Assembly (NCBI GenBank): GCA_009746045.1
Contig: RPFO01000027.1
Span: 2,118,202 to 2,182,201 of the forward strand
Source of the DNA: Mesostigma viride
Lineage: Eukaryota; Streptophyta; Mesostigmatophyceae; Mesostigmatales; Mesostigmataceae
Reading direction: 5' to 3'
Length of the DNA stretch: 64,000 bases
The position numbers were made by a program, and so were the translations under genes. This document shows, one piece after another, positions 20,447 to 32,696 of this stretch. Below the pieces are notes generated by a model. The model made no database searches and had not been told where the DNA came from. It saw only the letters and a program-made list of their open reading frames with translations. The stretch's first letter is position 1. Every line of letters begins with the position of its first letter.

Positions 20447-20898
20447 CTGGCTCCGCCCAGCCAAAAACAGGGTCCCTTTTTTTGGCAGTACTTCGCCCCG
20501 CTGCCCGCTGCCCGCTCACTGCCCGCTGCCCGCTGCCCGCTGCCCGCTGCCCGCTGGAATAGTACGGTGCTCGCTTCGCTCGCGGATTGGTGCGCAGTAC
20601 GCTGCCCGCTGCCCGCTGGAATAGTACGGTGCTCGCTTCGCTGGCGGATTGGTGCGCAGTACGCTGCCCGCTGCCCGCTGGAATAGTACGGCTCGCTTCG
20701 CTCGCTCGCCGTAGGGTGCTCGCTCGCTTCGCTCGCTCGCCGCACGCAGCGCACAGCTCGCTGCGCTCGCTCTGCAGCGAGCTGTGCGCTGCGCGCAGGC
20801 CGCTGGCGCGGCCGCTCGCTCGCTTCGCTCGCTCGCTGGTTGCTTCGCGCGAATTGGTGGTCAGTGATTCCGGTTGGTTTGGATTGGCGGGGTACTCC
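20447..20898 (+). repeat. R repeat family, copy 2 (left part)
   Basis: Begins CCGCTGGCTCCGCCCAGCC, then (GCCCGCT)n, then three ~60-bp units with 'gtgctcgcttcgctcgcgga', a perfect 16-bp hairpin (20749-20764 / 20774-20789), and GATTGGCGGGGTACTCC, where element B is inserted. Its remaining end is at 36171-36226. Confidence 0.75.
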
Positions 20899-21276
20899 AG
20901 TTAGTCTAAGTCTCCCGCCTGTAGCCTAAGTGGACACGTGCCAGCACCGCCGGCGCCCAATTGGGTACTGGGACGGTGCTGGACTAGAGCAGTCGTGGCA
21001 TGGACACGTGGCTGTACTCAGTATGTGATGAGCCGGTACCTCAGTACCGGGACTGTAGTTGTCATGTTAGGACTGACTAGATCAGGTTGTAACTGATAGG
21101 CTAGTCCGTCCAGGATCAGTAAGTTAGTTTAACTTACGCAAAGTCTGGCCAGCCATCGTTGACGGCTGGCCAGCGGTATATGTGCCACATTATCCTAATG
21201 CCAAGATGTCTCGTCGTTCACACACACACGCCATTTGGCAGTGCCCAAGCATTCCAAGCTCAGTGTGTCCATAACT
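20899..21276 (+). repeat. 5' LTR of element B
   Basis: 378 bp, AGTTAGTC...CATAACT; followed by TGCATTAAAAAACTCC. Confidence 0.92.
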
Positions 21277-21382
21277 TGCATTAAAAAACTCCGTAAACAA
21301 TACACACGTGAGAGACGACGAGCGTTCACAGCGTTCATTTCGCGAAAACCCATTCCATTTTTTTACCTACTTTTTGTACCAA

Positions 21383-23945
21383 ATGGCTCCCAAGACTCCC
21401 AACAACAAGGGCAAGGCCCTGATGGGCGCGACTTCCTCGGAGGAGGAGTCGCCATCAGTGACGAAGTACCAGTCGTCTTCGTCGTCCCCGCTGTCTGATG
21501 ACTCGGGGACGTCCGATTCTGACTTGGCGAGCCTGCGCCAGGAAATTCTGGACCGGCAGACCCGGGACGAGACGCACCCGGACGACATCGAGGAGGACGA
21601 CCCGTCGTATAGGGATGTCGTGCAGGAGGTGGTGCGCATTCCATTAATGCGTAGGGTGAGGGGTTCGACGCCGGTAGTGGCTCGTGCACCCCGGGGCCCG
21701 CCATATGCACCATGTGGTGCGGGTCCGGGTGTCACCTCCTCGGGGGAGCAGTCGGGCGGGGAGTCCGACTCGAGCTCTCTCGGGTTGTTCGGGATGCAGC
21801 CCTCATCGGCGGATGAGGCACGCTCGGCTCAGGTGGAGGCCGATGCGGCACTGGCACGTCGCATGGCTGAGCAGGAGTCAGCTGAGGAGAGGAGGCTGGA
21901 CGTGAGGTCACGTGAGCGGGCGGCTCAGATGGAGGATGCTGCGAGGGTCCGAGCGGCCCTGAGGAGGCCGGCCTCGCCGACCTACGAGGTGGTCAGGCGG
22001 GGCGACCTGGCCTGTTTTCAACGTCTTCGCAGGTCCGAGACCATCCCGCGGGAGATCGACGGGGTGCTACAAGAGTCAGAGTTTTCTCTGACGGGCCCGT
22101 CGGCTTCGGACGCTGACGACATGGTGGAGATGACTCCAGCTATGCAGGCGCGCGAGAAGGAGGCCAAGAGGAGGCTGGAGGTCTTCCAGGCGGAGAGGGC
22201 GAAGAAGCAGCGCAGGCGCGAGGCGATTGCGCAGAGGAAGCTGCGCGAGCAGCAAGAGCGCGACAGGGCGGAGGCGCTCGCGGCCAGGATTCGGGTGAAG
22301 ATGTCTCACACCAAGGTGCGGTGTGAGCGTCTCACCCGCGACATGAAGTCCTGGAAATACAGGAAGGTCGCCGAGTTGGCACCACTGCAGGGGCCGGCTC
22401 GTCGGGAAGCCGAGGAGCGCTACCGCAGGAAGCTGGCCATCTGGGAGGCCAGCGTAGGCCGACTGGAGAGGCGTATGCTGAAGCAGCGACGCCGTATGTC
22501 GAAGAACATCAAGAAGGCTGCGGTGAGGGGATGCATGGGGGAGGCGGTAAGAGCTGAATTTGGTTTGATGCCGGATGAGCGCATTTCCACCGAGCAACTG
22601 TACCATTTCTTGTCGCAGCCCACGCATACCATTTCAAACCGAGACGGCACAGCGGCAAGGACCAGGGTGACGCACCGGGGCGAACCCGGTCCAGCGACCT
22701 TGTCGCACCGGGAGGACATCCGGAGGCAACTCCAACTGGCCCAGCAGATGCTGGACGAGGGGCGGGAGCTCACCCCGGCGGAGCATGGCCGCCTAGCAGA
22801 CACGGTGGCGAGGCTGGTGGCCTCGCTGAAGCCAGCAAAGCGAAGGGCACCGGAGGAGGCGTGCCAGCCACAGCAAAAACGCAGGAGGGACGAGAGGGAC
22901 GAGGGGGAGGATGACGGCGAGAGGGGGGGCAACCAGGGCGGGGGAGGACACGGCACCCAGGAGTCTGCACCAACACGGCACGAGGGCGGGGAGCGGCAGC
23001 AGCAGCAGCAGCAACAGCAACAGCAGCAGCAGCAGCAGCAGCCACCAGCAGGAACGACCACAACCTCCAACATGGCCTTGAATAGGCCCAGGTTTGATCC
23101 AAAAAAGAAAGAGGATAAGCTAGTGTTTCCGGGTTTGCCAGAGGGCCATACCCAGGACGAAGCTAGGGAGTGGTTGTTTAAGTTGTCACATGCATACGCT
23201 AGTGATAATGTCCGTGATTGGTTTGCATCCCTACGTGCGTCCACACCCATCCATCAATCTGCCAAGCCTATCCAGCAGTTGGTACAATTGTACCAAAAGC
23301 GTGCCATGCAGCAGCGGGGTAGACGTGGCAGAAAATGTGTTGTGGGCGCAGTTCATGGTTGATCTTAGGGCACTTGTTACCACGGGGGAGCACTTAGAAG
23401 TGCTTAAGGGCTTCCAGTGGATAGAAGCGTATAAGGTCAATAAGCGTGACTATGTGAGTGACAACAAAAAGTATGTCATGTACATAGAGGGGGATGAGGA
23501 GCTGAAGAAGCTCAATGCCAAGTACCTAGTACACCTATGGCTACAAAAGGCAGAACTGGACCCTACCACCCTGTCAGTCATACTGGCAGGTCTGAAGGAT
23601 AAGTGGGAGGACTTCAGGAAGGCAATGGCCTATGTGCAGCAATGCCTAGAGCCGTTTGCTGCTGCAGCCAAGGATGTAAAGGTGAAGCAGGTAAAGGGGG
23701 AGGAAGCCTCAGGTACGGGGCTCTCCAAGAAGCAGATGCAGTCGCTGGTAGCCCAGGTAAAGGCGGTAATGGGGGGAGATAAAAACAAAAACAACAAAAG
23801 TGGGGGAGGTGGAAACAAGGGGGGGGGGAAGAACAATAACAATAAAAACAGAAAACAAAGTGGGGGAGCTAGCAAGCCAGGGGGCGCTAAGCCAGCAGGG
23901 GGGGACAAGAGGTTACCTCGTGACCCCACCAAACATTGCACTAGC
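21383..23945 (+). pseudogene. Gag of element B (frameshifted)
   Basis: ATG 21383 (MAPKTPNNKGKALM). Layout as in A: Ser/Asp-rich N-terminus, Arg/Glu-rich helices, polyglutamine run (22996-23041), Gag core. The frame breaks near 23315 at a 4-bp insertion relative to A (GTGCC|ATGC|AGC) and continues in another frame through WIEAYKVNKRDYVSDNKKY to a Lys/Asn/Gly-rich tail. A second 4-bp insertion (CTAG near 23942) disrupts the zinc knuckle at CT(S)*. The N-terminal half diverges from A more than the core does. Confidence 0.85.
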
Positions 23946-24955
23946 TAGGTGCCTTTGTAAGGGGCACCTAAAAGATGATTGCTGGAAGGGCAAACCCGAC
24001 TATGGTTCTGACGTTGATGTTTGTCCTGGATGCTGGAAAACACGTCACCCCATTGCAGCAGGAGCGCGCTGTACGGCTCCCAGGCACAACAAGAACACGC
24101 CAGGGCGCTACAACCGCGCGGGGGCGGCAGAACAGGGAGACTCCTGTAAGCTACCCTCACCATTTTTCACAAATGGTCTCCTGTTACCTTCTGTCTGCCA
24201 AGTGTTGCCTGAGTGTGATGATGTGGATTGGGAAGTGGCATATGACATGACACTGTCACACATGATGCGTGACCCCACCATAGCTTCCCTTAGTGCAGCA
24301 GCAGAAAAGGTAATCACGTATGGTGCTCTAGCAGAGCAACTGCACAAGGTTATGGGCCATGAGGCTGTGGCTGAAAGGCTAGCCAATAAAATACAAGGCC
24401 ATGATCTGGAACAGATGTGCAGGCACGTACGTAAGCACTGTGAGCAATGTCAGCTATATGCTCCTAAGCCCAGAAAATGGCATGTGGCCACACCACCACT
24501 GGCTAGAGGCAAACTGGTTGGGGATGTTATACACGTGGTGAAGGACACGGTATACTACCTAGTCATAAAGGATGCCTGGTCAAGGTTTGTGGTAGTGGAG
24601 CCCCTGCCTGGGATGGATAAAGAGCAGCTGCACAGAGCTTTACAGATAGCCTTGGCACGTTTTCACCCCATTGAAAAAGTCATGCTGGATCAGCAGTTTC
24701 TCTGCATCCAGGACAGGAATGACCTGCCCAAGATAGAAGTGTCTGGGGCTCAAGATCATGAACGTCAGGGGTTGGTAGAACGTACCATGAGAGCCATCAG
24801 GGATGTGATAAGAAAAATGCCATCCAGGTTGGCTGACTCTGGTAGCTATGCTGACAGGGCATCTTGGGCAGCAGGGGTGACTACCCAGCTAAACGCCAAA
24901 CCAATAATGTCCTCACCTTTTGGGGAAATCACCCCAACTGGCCTTCAGTCAGGCA

Positions 24956-25475
24956 AGTTATGGCACTCGTGCAAATGGATGCGAACGTGTGTTTGATTAT
25001 GCAATGGCTGGCATATATCAATCCATGCAAGCTTGCCAAGCTGGATTGCATGGGCACGTAGGTTAGGGTAACCTAGCTATCCTGTACTAGTGCTAACCAA
25101 TGAGGTGCTGGCTCCGTCCAGCTAGATCTACTCCAGCTAGGACTGATACGATGCCCACAGGCACGACTGCCTAACAGCACTACGTGGATGGTCCTGGACC
25201 TCCCCTAGGACCTCCGTACAGGACTAGCACTGCAACCACCTTGTGGTCTGCATCACAGCTCATAAACCCTACCACGTGAATACCCACGTGCGTGTGCCCT
25301 ACATATCTCAGTGCTAATATCTAGCACCCACGTGCCCAATATGGCACGTGCGGATCTAAACCCTAGTAGAGATATGTCCAGTGTACTACACCACCGTCCA
25401 TGTCCGTATCCCACTTGGGAGACGGGGACAACGCCACGTGTACTGATAGTCTAGGCCTGAAGCCCTAGAATAACT
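24956..25475 (-). repeat. 3' LTR of element C
   Basis: 520 bp. The adjoining polypurine stretch on the minus strand reads AGTAATAATGGG before AGTTATTC. Many CACGTG-type palindromes inside. Confidence 0.9.
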
Positions 25476-25849
25476 CCCATTATTACTTTTCTTTGGGGAG
25501 TGAGGGGAAGACTCTTCCCACAACCCACTCATATGCCAACCACTACTGATAAGCAAGGTTCCCCACAGGGACAACCAGGACACTGAAAGAGATGCATTTA
25601 TAAAAGCGCCCATAGCTCCTCCGTGTTGGATACAACATCCCCACTGGTTGGGTGCCTGTGTTAGGAAAACCATTGTCAGAAAAATATGACCACACGTTTT
25701 ATTGACAAAGAACAAGCCATCAATAAAGGAGGACCCTTCTGACCTCAATCTTTAATGACGCAAAGAGAGTCTTACGGGTGGGACACTTCAGACCCTGCCA
25801 CCCCATGACCACCCTCCTATCTGGTGCTAAATCCCTAGGCTGAGGCACT

Positions 25850-28800
25850 TCACCCTCTGCCGTTATATGGGTTCATCAGCGTGTATAGGACTCTGTACTG
25901 AGGCCCTGCAGCCTGTGGCACTTTTGTGAGTGCATCTGCTGCATTGTCAGGGTCTCGGATGTGAGTCTTGGACTCCAGATAGGTACACTCCTGCTTGAGG
26001 ACAATCCAGTCCAAATCGGTGTGCACAGCCAAGGGGTTGTCCAGGAAAGAGAGAAGGGATTGACTGTCAGTCAGCAGATGGGATTTGACACCAGCATAAC
26101 TACCAGCCTGATGCTGCAACCACACCAGCAGATGGTTCAAGTACCTGGCATGCAACACAGCTGATACCACAGCACGGCATTCTGCTACATTGCTGCTGAC
26201 TGCCTTGCGCTTGTGGAGTCTGCTGAACCAGGAAACCAAAGATTGCTTGCCAGTGGGGTTAGACAACATAAATAGCCTGCCTCTCTGGCTTGTACCTTAG
26301 TGACTACCCGTGACTCCATGGAACTGTCCATCATGCATGTGATGTGGATGGGTTGGAACAGATCCAAGCATGAAGAATAAGGGGAGGGCCATCATGCAAC
26401 ACCTGTTTAATAGCCCTAGACCCTACCTCCATGAGGACATCATCATCCACTCTGCTGACCACTGCCAGGTGAGGAGCACAAGTGGCACACAGCCAACCTA
26501 GCTTACCCCTAATAGTGGGACAGAGATCAGGAGTGATGTCAGAGGGAAGAACATCTTTGCAAGACATGACATACTCAGGGGATGCTTTGAGAGAACACAC
26601 CCACTCCTTCTGCTCCTTAAACAGGTTCAGAATGATGCCACAGAACTTGACAGGATCTTTCCCCAGCTCCAGCTGCTTGCCTAATTCAAAGCTAGCAGAC
26701 ACTTGAGCAATGAAATCCTCCACAGCTGCCCTGGGACCAGTAATGAGCTGATCATCCCCATGCCACACAAACATCATCATACCAGCAGGATGAGGGATGG
26801 TGAAGAAACAAGGGTCAATATCATCATACTGGGCCCCCAGCTTCAGGAAGACCTCTTGGGCAGACAGCCTAAAAATTTTAGGTGCTGACTGAAGCCCTTC
26901 TACCCCCAAGTTAGGCCTTAGATGAGGTTCCTTGATGTCCCCAGACCAGACTTTGGGAGTGTTTACCACATAGACTTGACCCCTCCACACCTTTTGGGCT
27001 ATGTCAGGGTTGCCTTTAAGGAAGGCACGCTTAATGTCAGTGGCTTTACACACGTAGTCCTTACCAGCATTCAGATGGTGAAGGAAAGTGGCCAACAGGA
27101 CCTTAAGAGACGTCTGCTGAATACCAGGGGTATACAGTTCAGCCTCTGTTAGCTCAGTGGAGCCCCTGAACTCCGTGACACAAGGTCTGGCATGAAAAAT
27201 GGGAGGTGTCCCATCTGCCTGGGGTTTATGCTTGCAGACAAACTTCAGTCTGAGCTTTCTGGCCCCTTGTGGCAGTGCCTCAATCGGTGTTACAGGTGGT
27301 ACCTGGGACTTGCTACGTGGATCAGGACAAACCCATTCCTCTCTAGCCCTGTTAAAGGCTTCCATCCATTTCAGAAAACCAATCTGCGTTTGACAGTCTT
27401 TGACCACATCATCATAGGACAAGGGAGACATGGACGCAATGTCCCATCTACCAAGCCCAAACGCAGAGGGGTGTAGCTTCTGAGAATGAATGAGGGAATC
27501 AACACAGGGTTCCTGACCTGGGAGGTATTTTATGTTGACAGCATTGATGGCTGCTTCCAGGCCATCACTGATCTGTGTTAAAGGAATTTTGAAATGGTCC
27601 AGGGTGACCTGCCCCACCCCAGTCACACTCAACCTCCCAGCTGAGATGACTACTCCAGGGTATGAGACAAATGGTTCCCCCAGCAGTGCATTCCCCTTGT
27701 AGCCCTCTACTACCTGGAAGGGAGTGGGCACACCCAGAATGGGAATTAGCACTTGGCCTTTGACTGCCATTTTTGTTTTGCCTGAAAAATCTGACACTCT
27801 AGCCCAGGGCGAGCGTTGCAGACTTAGGCCAGATACAGCTTGTGCACTGATGATGCTCACCTGTGCCTGTGTGTCTACTGCCAGAATACTGGGATCCTGG
27901 TTAGATTCACCCACAGCATTGACTTGTGCTGCACCTGCTGCCATTTGTGCCTTGGCAGTGTGTGCTCTATGTAGAGCTTTTAGAGCCTCAGCAAATTTAT
28001 TCCTGGGGACAACAGGATCTGCTGCTTCCGTGGCTGTTCCTGAGATGAGGGAGGAGCGACCTGCTGCTCATCCAGTGCACGTTCCTCCTGCCCAGTTGGA
28101 CCAGTGGGCTGTGGTGGGGCTGCACCACTGAGGAACACAGGAGCGTCTATGGTTGTGTTGCTTGCATCAGCTATGTCCCTAGCCAATTCACTGGGTGAGA
28201 CCAACCCACCAGACTGAGGCTCTGAATCCATGTCCAAGAATTCTACCCCTGACACGTCTGCCAAAGGAGGGTAATAAAGCTTCAGTCTATGCTTGCCAAC
28301 CATTCGCTCTCTGTGATGCTGAATAGTCACCGTGTCACCTGTTTCTGACAACCTGATGATTTCAGCTGGACCATGCCATCTACCAGAGTGGGCTTTGTTC
28401 CCTTCCCCTCCCTATAGTAGAGTACCTGATCCCCCACTTCAAACACAGGCCTGGCATTACTCTTATCCTTTTTTGCCAGCAACTTGGCCAAGTGTTGCCT
28501 TTGCGTGTTGTAGTGGTCTAGTACCTCCTGAGAGTAGCTACCTGATTGCAGGCCAATTGGTGTGATTTCACCAAAAGGAGAAGACATGAGGGGCTTGGTG
28601 TTCAGAGTTCTGCACACCTCAGCTGCCCACGCTGTCCTATCAGCATAGCTCCCAGACTCTGCTGTCCTGGACTCATTTTTCTTTATGAGGTCCCTGATAG
28701 CACGCATGGTACGTTCAATCATCCCCTGGCGTTCATGATCTTGAGCCCCAGCAATGTCTATCTTGGGCAGATCAGGATAATCTTGTATCCACGTGAACTG

Positions 28801-29715
28801 CTGATCCAGCATTAATTTTTCCTGAGGATGATACCGTGCTAGTGCAATCAGCAGGGCTCTGTGCAGTTGTTCATTGGCCATGCCTGGCAAGGGTTCTATC
28901 ACCACAAACCTAGACCAGGCATCTTTTAGGACCAAGTAATACACCGTGTCCTTCACCAGGTGTATCACATCCCCTACTAGCTTTCCTCTAGCCAGTGGTG
29001 GGGTGGCCACATGCCATCTCTTGGGTTTAGGTGCATGCAGTTGGCACGCTTCACAGTGCTTCCTGACATGCCTGCACATCTGTTCCAGGTCACGGCCATC
29101 AATTTTATTGGCCAGCCTTTCTGCCACTGCCTCATGCCCCATTGCCTTGTGTAGCTGTTGGGCTAACCTGGCATAGGATATAACCTTATCTGCTGCTGCA
29201 TCTAAGGAGGCTATAGTGGGATCTTGGGCCACCTGTGCTAACGTCATGTCATAAGCCAGGTCCCAATCCACTTCCTCACTGTCAGGCAACACAGAGCAAA
29301 TAGAAGGTACACGGCCATTGAGAAACCAGGGTACAGGAGACTTACAGTCGTCCTGAGTGCTGGCTTGTTTGTTGGGGCGCCCCGTTGAGGCTCCCTTCCT
29401 GGGCTTGTTGCAGCGTCCCCCTGCAGGTAACGGGTGGCGGGGCTCCCAGCAACCTGGGCACACATCCACATCAGATCCAAGTTCGGGTTTGCCCTTCCAG
29501 CAATCATCCCTCTCATGCCCCTTGCATGAGCACCTGGTGCAGTACAGGGTGGAGTCATGAGGCTTACCTTTCTGACTAGGCCCCTGGGAGGGCCCTGCCT
29601 TACTGCCTGGGTTCCCCTTTCCCCCCTTGTCTGATTTCCCCTGCTGCTTGGATGACCCCCCTGCCTTCTTACCTTGCTGGGGACCCTTGAACACCGCCTT
29701 GACCTGAGCTACCAC
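25850..29715 (-). pseudogene. Pol of element C: zinc knuckle, integrase, protease, RT, RNase H
   Basis: 29715-28327: CCHC knuckle CTRCSCKGHERDDC, HHCC and integrase core (LMLDQQF, ERQGMIERTMRA). 28351-27980: end of the GPY/F-like module (HRLKLYYPPLADVSG). About 27990-26331: protease (ILAVDTQAQVSII) and RT (ATDIKRAFLKG, HGDDQLITG). 26300-25850: RNase H. Three frame changes. It confirms the integrase-protease-RT order in an independent, diverged family member. Confidence 0.85.
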
Positions 29716-29719
29716 CTCC

Positions 29720-32129
29720 TTGATGAGCTTCTTCCTGCTAGGACCTGCACCGTCCTGACCACCCCCCCTTGGACCTTGTTAACCTTGGGTTCCTTGACAG
29801 TTGAGAAGGGTTCTAGGCTCTGCTGAATGAACAACATGGCCCCCCTAAAATCATCCCACTTGTCTTTAAGGCCAGCCAGCAGAACTGCATTGGTGTTCTT
29901 GTCCAGCTCAGCTTTGGTGAGCCACTGATGGATCAGGTACTTAGAGTTGAGTTTCTTCAACTCCTCGTCCCTGTCTATGTACAGGACAACTGTTTGTTGT
30001 CACGTACGTAGTCAGACTTGTTGACTTTGTACGAGGCCAACCAGTTGAACCCCTTGAGAGCCTGCAGGTGTTCCCCCTTGGTCAACAGCCCTTTTAGGTC
30101 TGCTATGAATTCTGTGAAGATTTGCACCTCCTCTGCCCCAGGTGTGCTGGCCCTCCTCTCATACATCTGAACCATTTGTTTTATGCTAGGTGCAGATTGG
30201 TGGATCGTGTTAGACACCCTGAGAGCAGGAAACCAATCACGGATGTTATCATGGGACCAGAATGTTCTATCTTGAAAAGAAACTCAAGTGCATCCTCCTG
30301 CACAATCCCTCAGCTAGACCTGGGAAGGTAATCCTATCTTCCCTACGGGATGCATCAAACCTGGGTCGCTGTGGTACAGCGACAGCCGCTTGTGGTTGAG
30401 GTTGCTGCTGCTGCTGCTGCTGCTGCGGTTGCTGTTGCTGATGCTGCCGCTGCTGCTGCTGCTGCTGCTGTTGCTGATGCTGTGGCTGCTGCTGCTGCTG
30501 GGTTGCGCTCCAGCGTTGCTGCCGCCCGCCATACCCCCGGTGCTTGCTGGTGCCCCTCCCCCTGGTGCTCCCCCGTCCTTCCCCTCGTCACCATCCTCCT
30601 CTGGATGCGACCGCTGGGGCGTAGACGATGGTCCACACCCCTCCTGCCACTTTCCTTGGCGGACCCGCTTGGCGGCCCTCAGCAGTTGCTCTACTGCCTC
30701 TGCTGCCCGCGCCCGCTTGGTCGGGTTGGCCTCCGCTGCGTCCAGCTCCTGGTGGAGTAGTGCAGCGATGCGGTCCAGCTCCAGGTCCGTGTCGGTCTGC
30801 ACAGTGTGTTTGGGTGTGGGGGGTGGGGGGTGGGGTGTGTCTGCACCAGCGCGAACACGCTCACGCGCGTTTAACAAGGCCGCTCCTCGCTGGGCCCTTG
30901 CTGGCTGCGGGGTGCGCATGAAGTCCATACCGCGTCCTCGGCAGCGGCTCATGTGGCGCCAGACCACGCTCAAACGGATTGCGTCTCCGAATTCTCCCTG
31001 CAGAGCCCAGGTCCTGGCCGCCTCCTGATACCTGCGCAGAGCCCGCTCCTCCTTACGCATGCGCCTGTCTAGGGCACGTGCGTTCCGCCTGCTCTTCCTC
31101 GCCAGCCTGGCCTCCTGCTCCCTCCTCGCCGGGCCCACCATTGCTGCCAGTGCCGCCTCCGACCTCTTCATGGCCGCGTCCAGCCTCGCCTGATGACGCC
31201 GGGTCTTCTCCGTGGCATCGTGCGCCTTCGCACGAAGTCGCCGCAGCTCCCGATGCTGCGCCTCCCTGGCTGCACGCTCCCTAGCCAAACTGTTCTCAGC
31301 CATGGACCGCACCATTGCCCGCTTCGCCTTCCGCTGGCAATGCCTGGTGTACTCTATCTTGGCCAGACGCTCGGCCTCGACCATGGCCGGGTCCATCAAA
31401 ACCAGCTCCTCCCCCGCGCTCCGGGCTGCATTTCCACCGAGGAGTCGGTCTCCTGCAGCACATCCCCAGCCATGCGCCTGAAGGAGCGCGCTGTGCGCCT
31501 GTGCGCAAAGGTGAAGAGCTCGTTCTTCTTGCGGAGAACGTATGGGGGCGCCTCGCGCGCACCTGTCGGCCCCGCGCGCAGACCCGCCCTCGCCACTCGA
31601 TCCCGCTCCAACTGCCGCTCCGCGAGTTCCCGGGCTGTTCTGTCTATCTCAGTCTCTGCCCGCAGCTGAGCCTCGCGCTGAGCCTCCAGCTCGCGCTGCT
31701 GCTCCAGCTCCTTGCGCAGCTGGGCCTCCTGCCGAATGCGCTCTGCCTCGCGGCGGAGCAGCTCTCCCGCTTCTCCCTGTCCTCCGGCAGCTCGAGATCC
31801 ACAGGTCCTCGTCCTCGTCGTAGCCATCCGACGGGATATCCCCCAATACGGCACCACCCTCCCCGGCCCCGTAACCAGCTCGGGTGCCGTGGGCTGCCCT
31901 TCAGCCGGTGGTGCATTGGGACGCCATACATTGTACAGCGGCGGCCTCGCCGCCAGCTGATCCAGGAACCGCGGGTCCTCGTCCGAAGACGAGCGACCAC
32001 TGCCGGCATCGCTGCCAGCGTGATCATTCCTACCCTGCCGGCCCCGCACTGCCGCCCGGTAGTCCAAATCTTCGGACGACGGGGACAGGCTTGACTCCGA
32101 AGAGCCTCACGATCAGAAACGTTCGACAT
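29720..32129 (-). pseudogene. Gag of element C (several frameshifts)
   Basis: ATG 32129 (MSNVSDREAL). Segments in different frames: 32067-31396 (YRAAVRGRQGRNDHAG; long Arg/Glu/Gln-rich helix), 31399-30480 (Arg-rich), a degenerate polyglutamine tract about 30400-30500, 30217-29975 (HQSAPSIKQMVQMYERRA; KGFNWLASYKVNKSDYV) and 29960-29709 (KKLNSKYLIHQWLTKAELD). Gag core clearly homologous to A and B; the N-terminal half is strongly diverged. At least four frame changes. Confidence 0.75.
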
Positions 32130-32178
32130 TTTAAAATGAGAGAGTAGTATAAAAACTGTGAGAGTTTTTATAAATGCA

Positions 32179-32696
32179 AGTTATGGCACTCGTGCAAATG
32201 GATGCGAACGTGTGTTGATTATGCAATGGCTGGCATATCAATCCATGCAAGCTTGCCAAGCTGGATTGCATGGGCACGTAGGTTAGGGTAACCTAGCTAT
32301 CCTGTACTAGTGCTAACCAATGAGGTGCTGGCTCCGTCCAGCTAGATCTACTCCAGCTAGGACTGATACGATGCCCACAGGCACCGGCTGCCTAACAGCA
32401 CTACGTGGATGGTCCTGGACCTCCCCTAGGACCTCCGTACAGGACTAGCACTGCAACCACCTTGTGGTCTGCGTCACAGCTCATAAACCCTACCACGTGA
32501 ATACCCACGTGCGTGTGCCCTACATATCTCAGTGCTAATATCTATCACCCACGTGCCCAATATGGCACGTGCGGATCTAAACCCTAGTAGAGATATGTCC
32601 AGTGTACTACACCACCGTCCATGTCCGTATCCCACTTGGGAGACGGGGACAACGCCACGTGTACTGATAGTCTAGGCCTGAAGTCCTAGAATAACT
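32179..32696 (-). repeat. 5' LTR of element C
   Basis: 518 bp; differs from 24956-25475 by about 4-6 substitutions and a few 1-2-bp indels by eye. Confidence 0.9.

Larger units (their letters stand above)
24956..32696 (-). mobile_element. element C: related copia-like retrotransposon nested in B
   Basis: LTRs 24956-25475 and 32179-32696, TSD AGGCA (24951-24955, 32697-32701). Coding on the minus strand. Ends are AGTTAT...ATAACT, as in A and B, though the LTR body is unrelated by eye. Gag and Pol carry several frameshifts. It lies in B's integrase gene, so it is younger than B. Confidence 0.92.
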
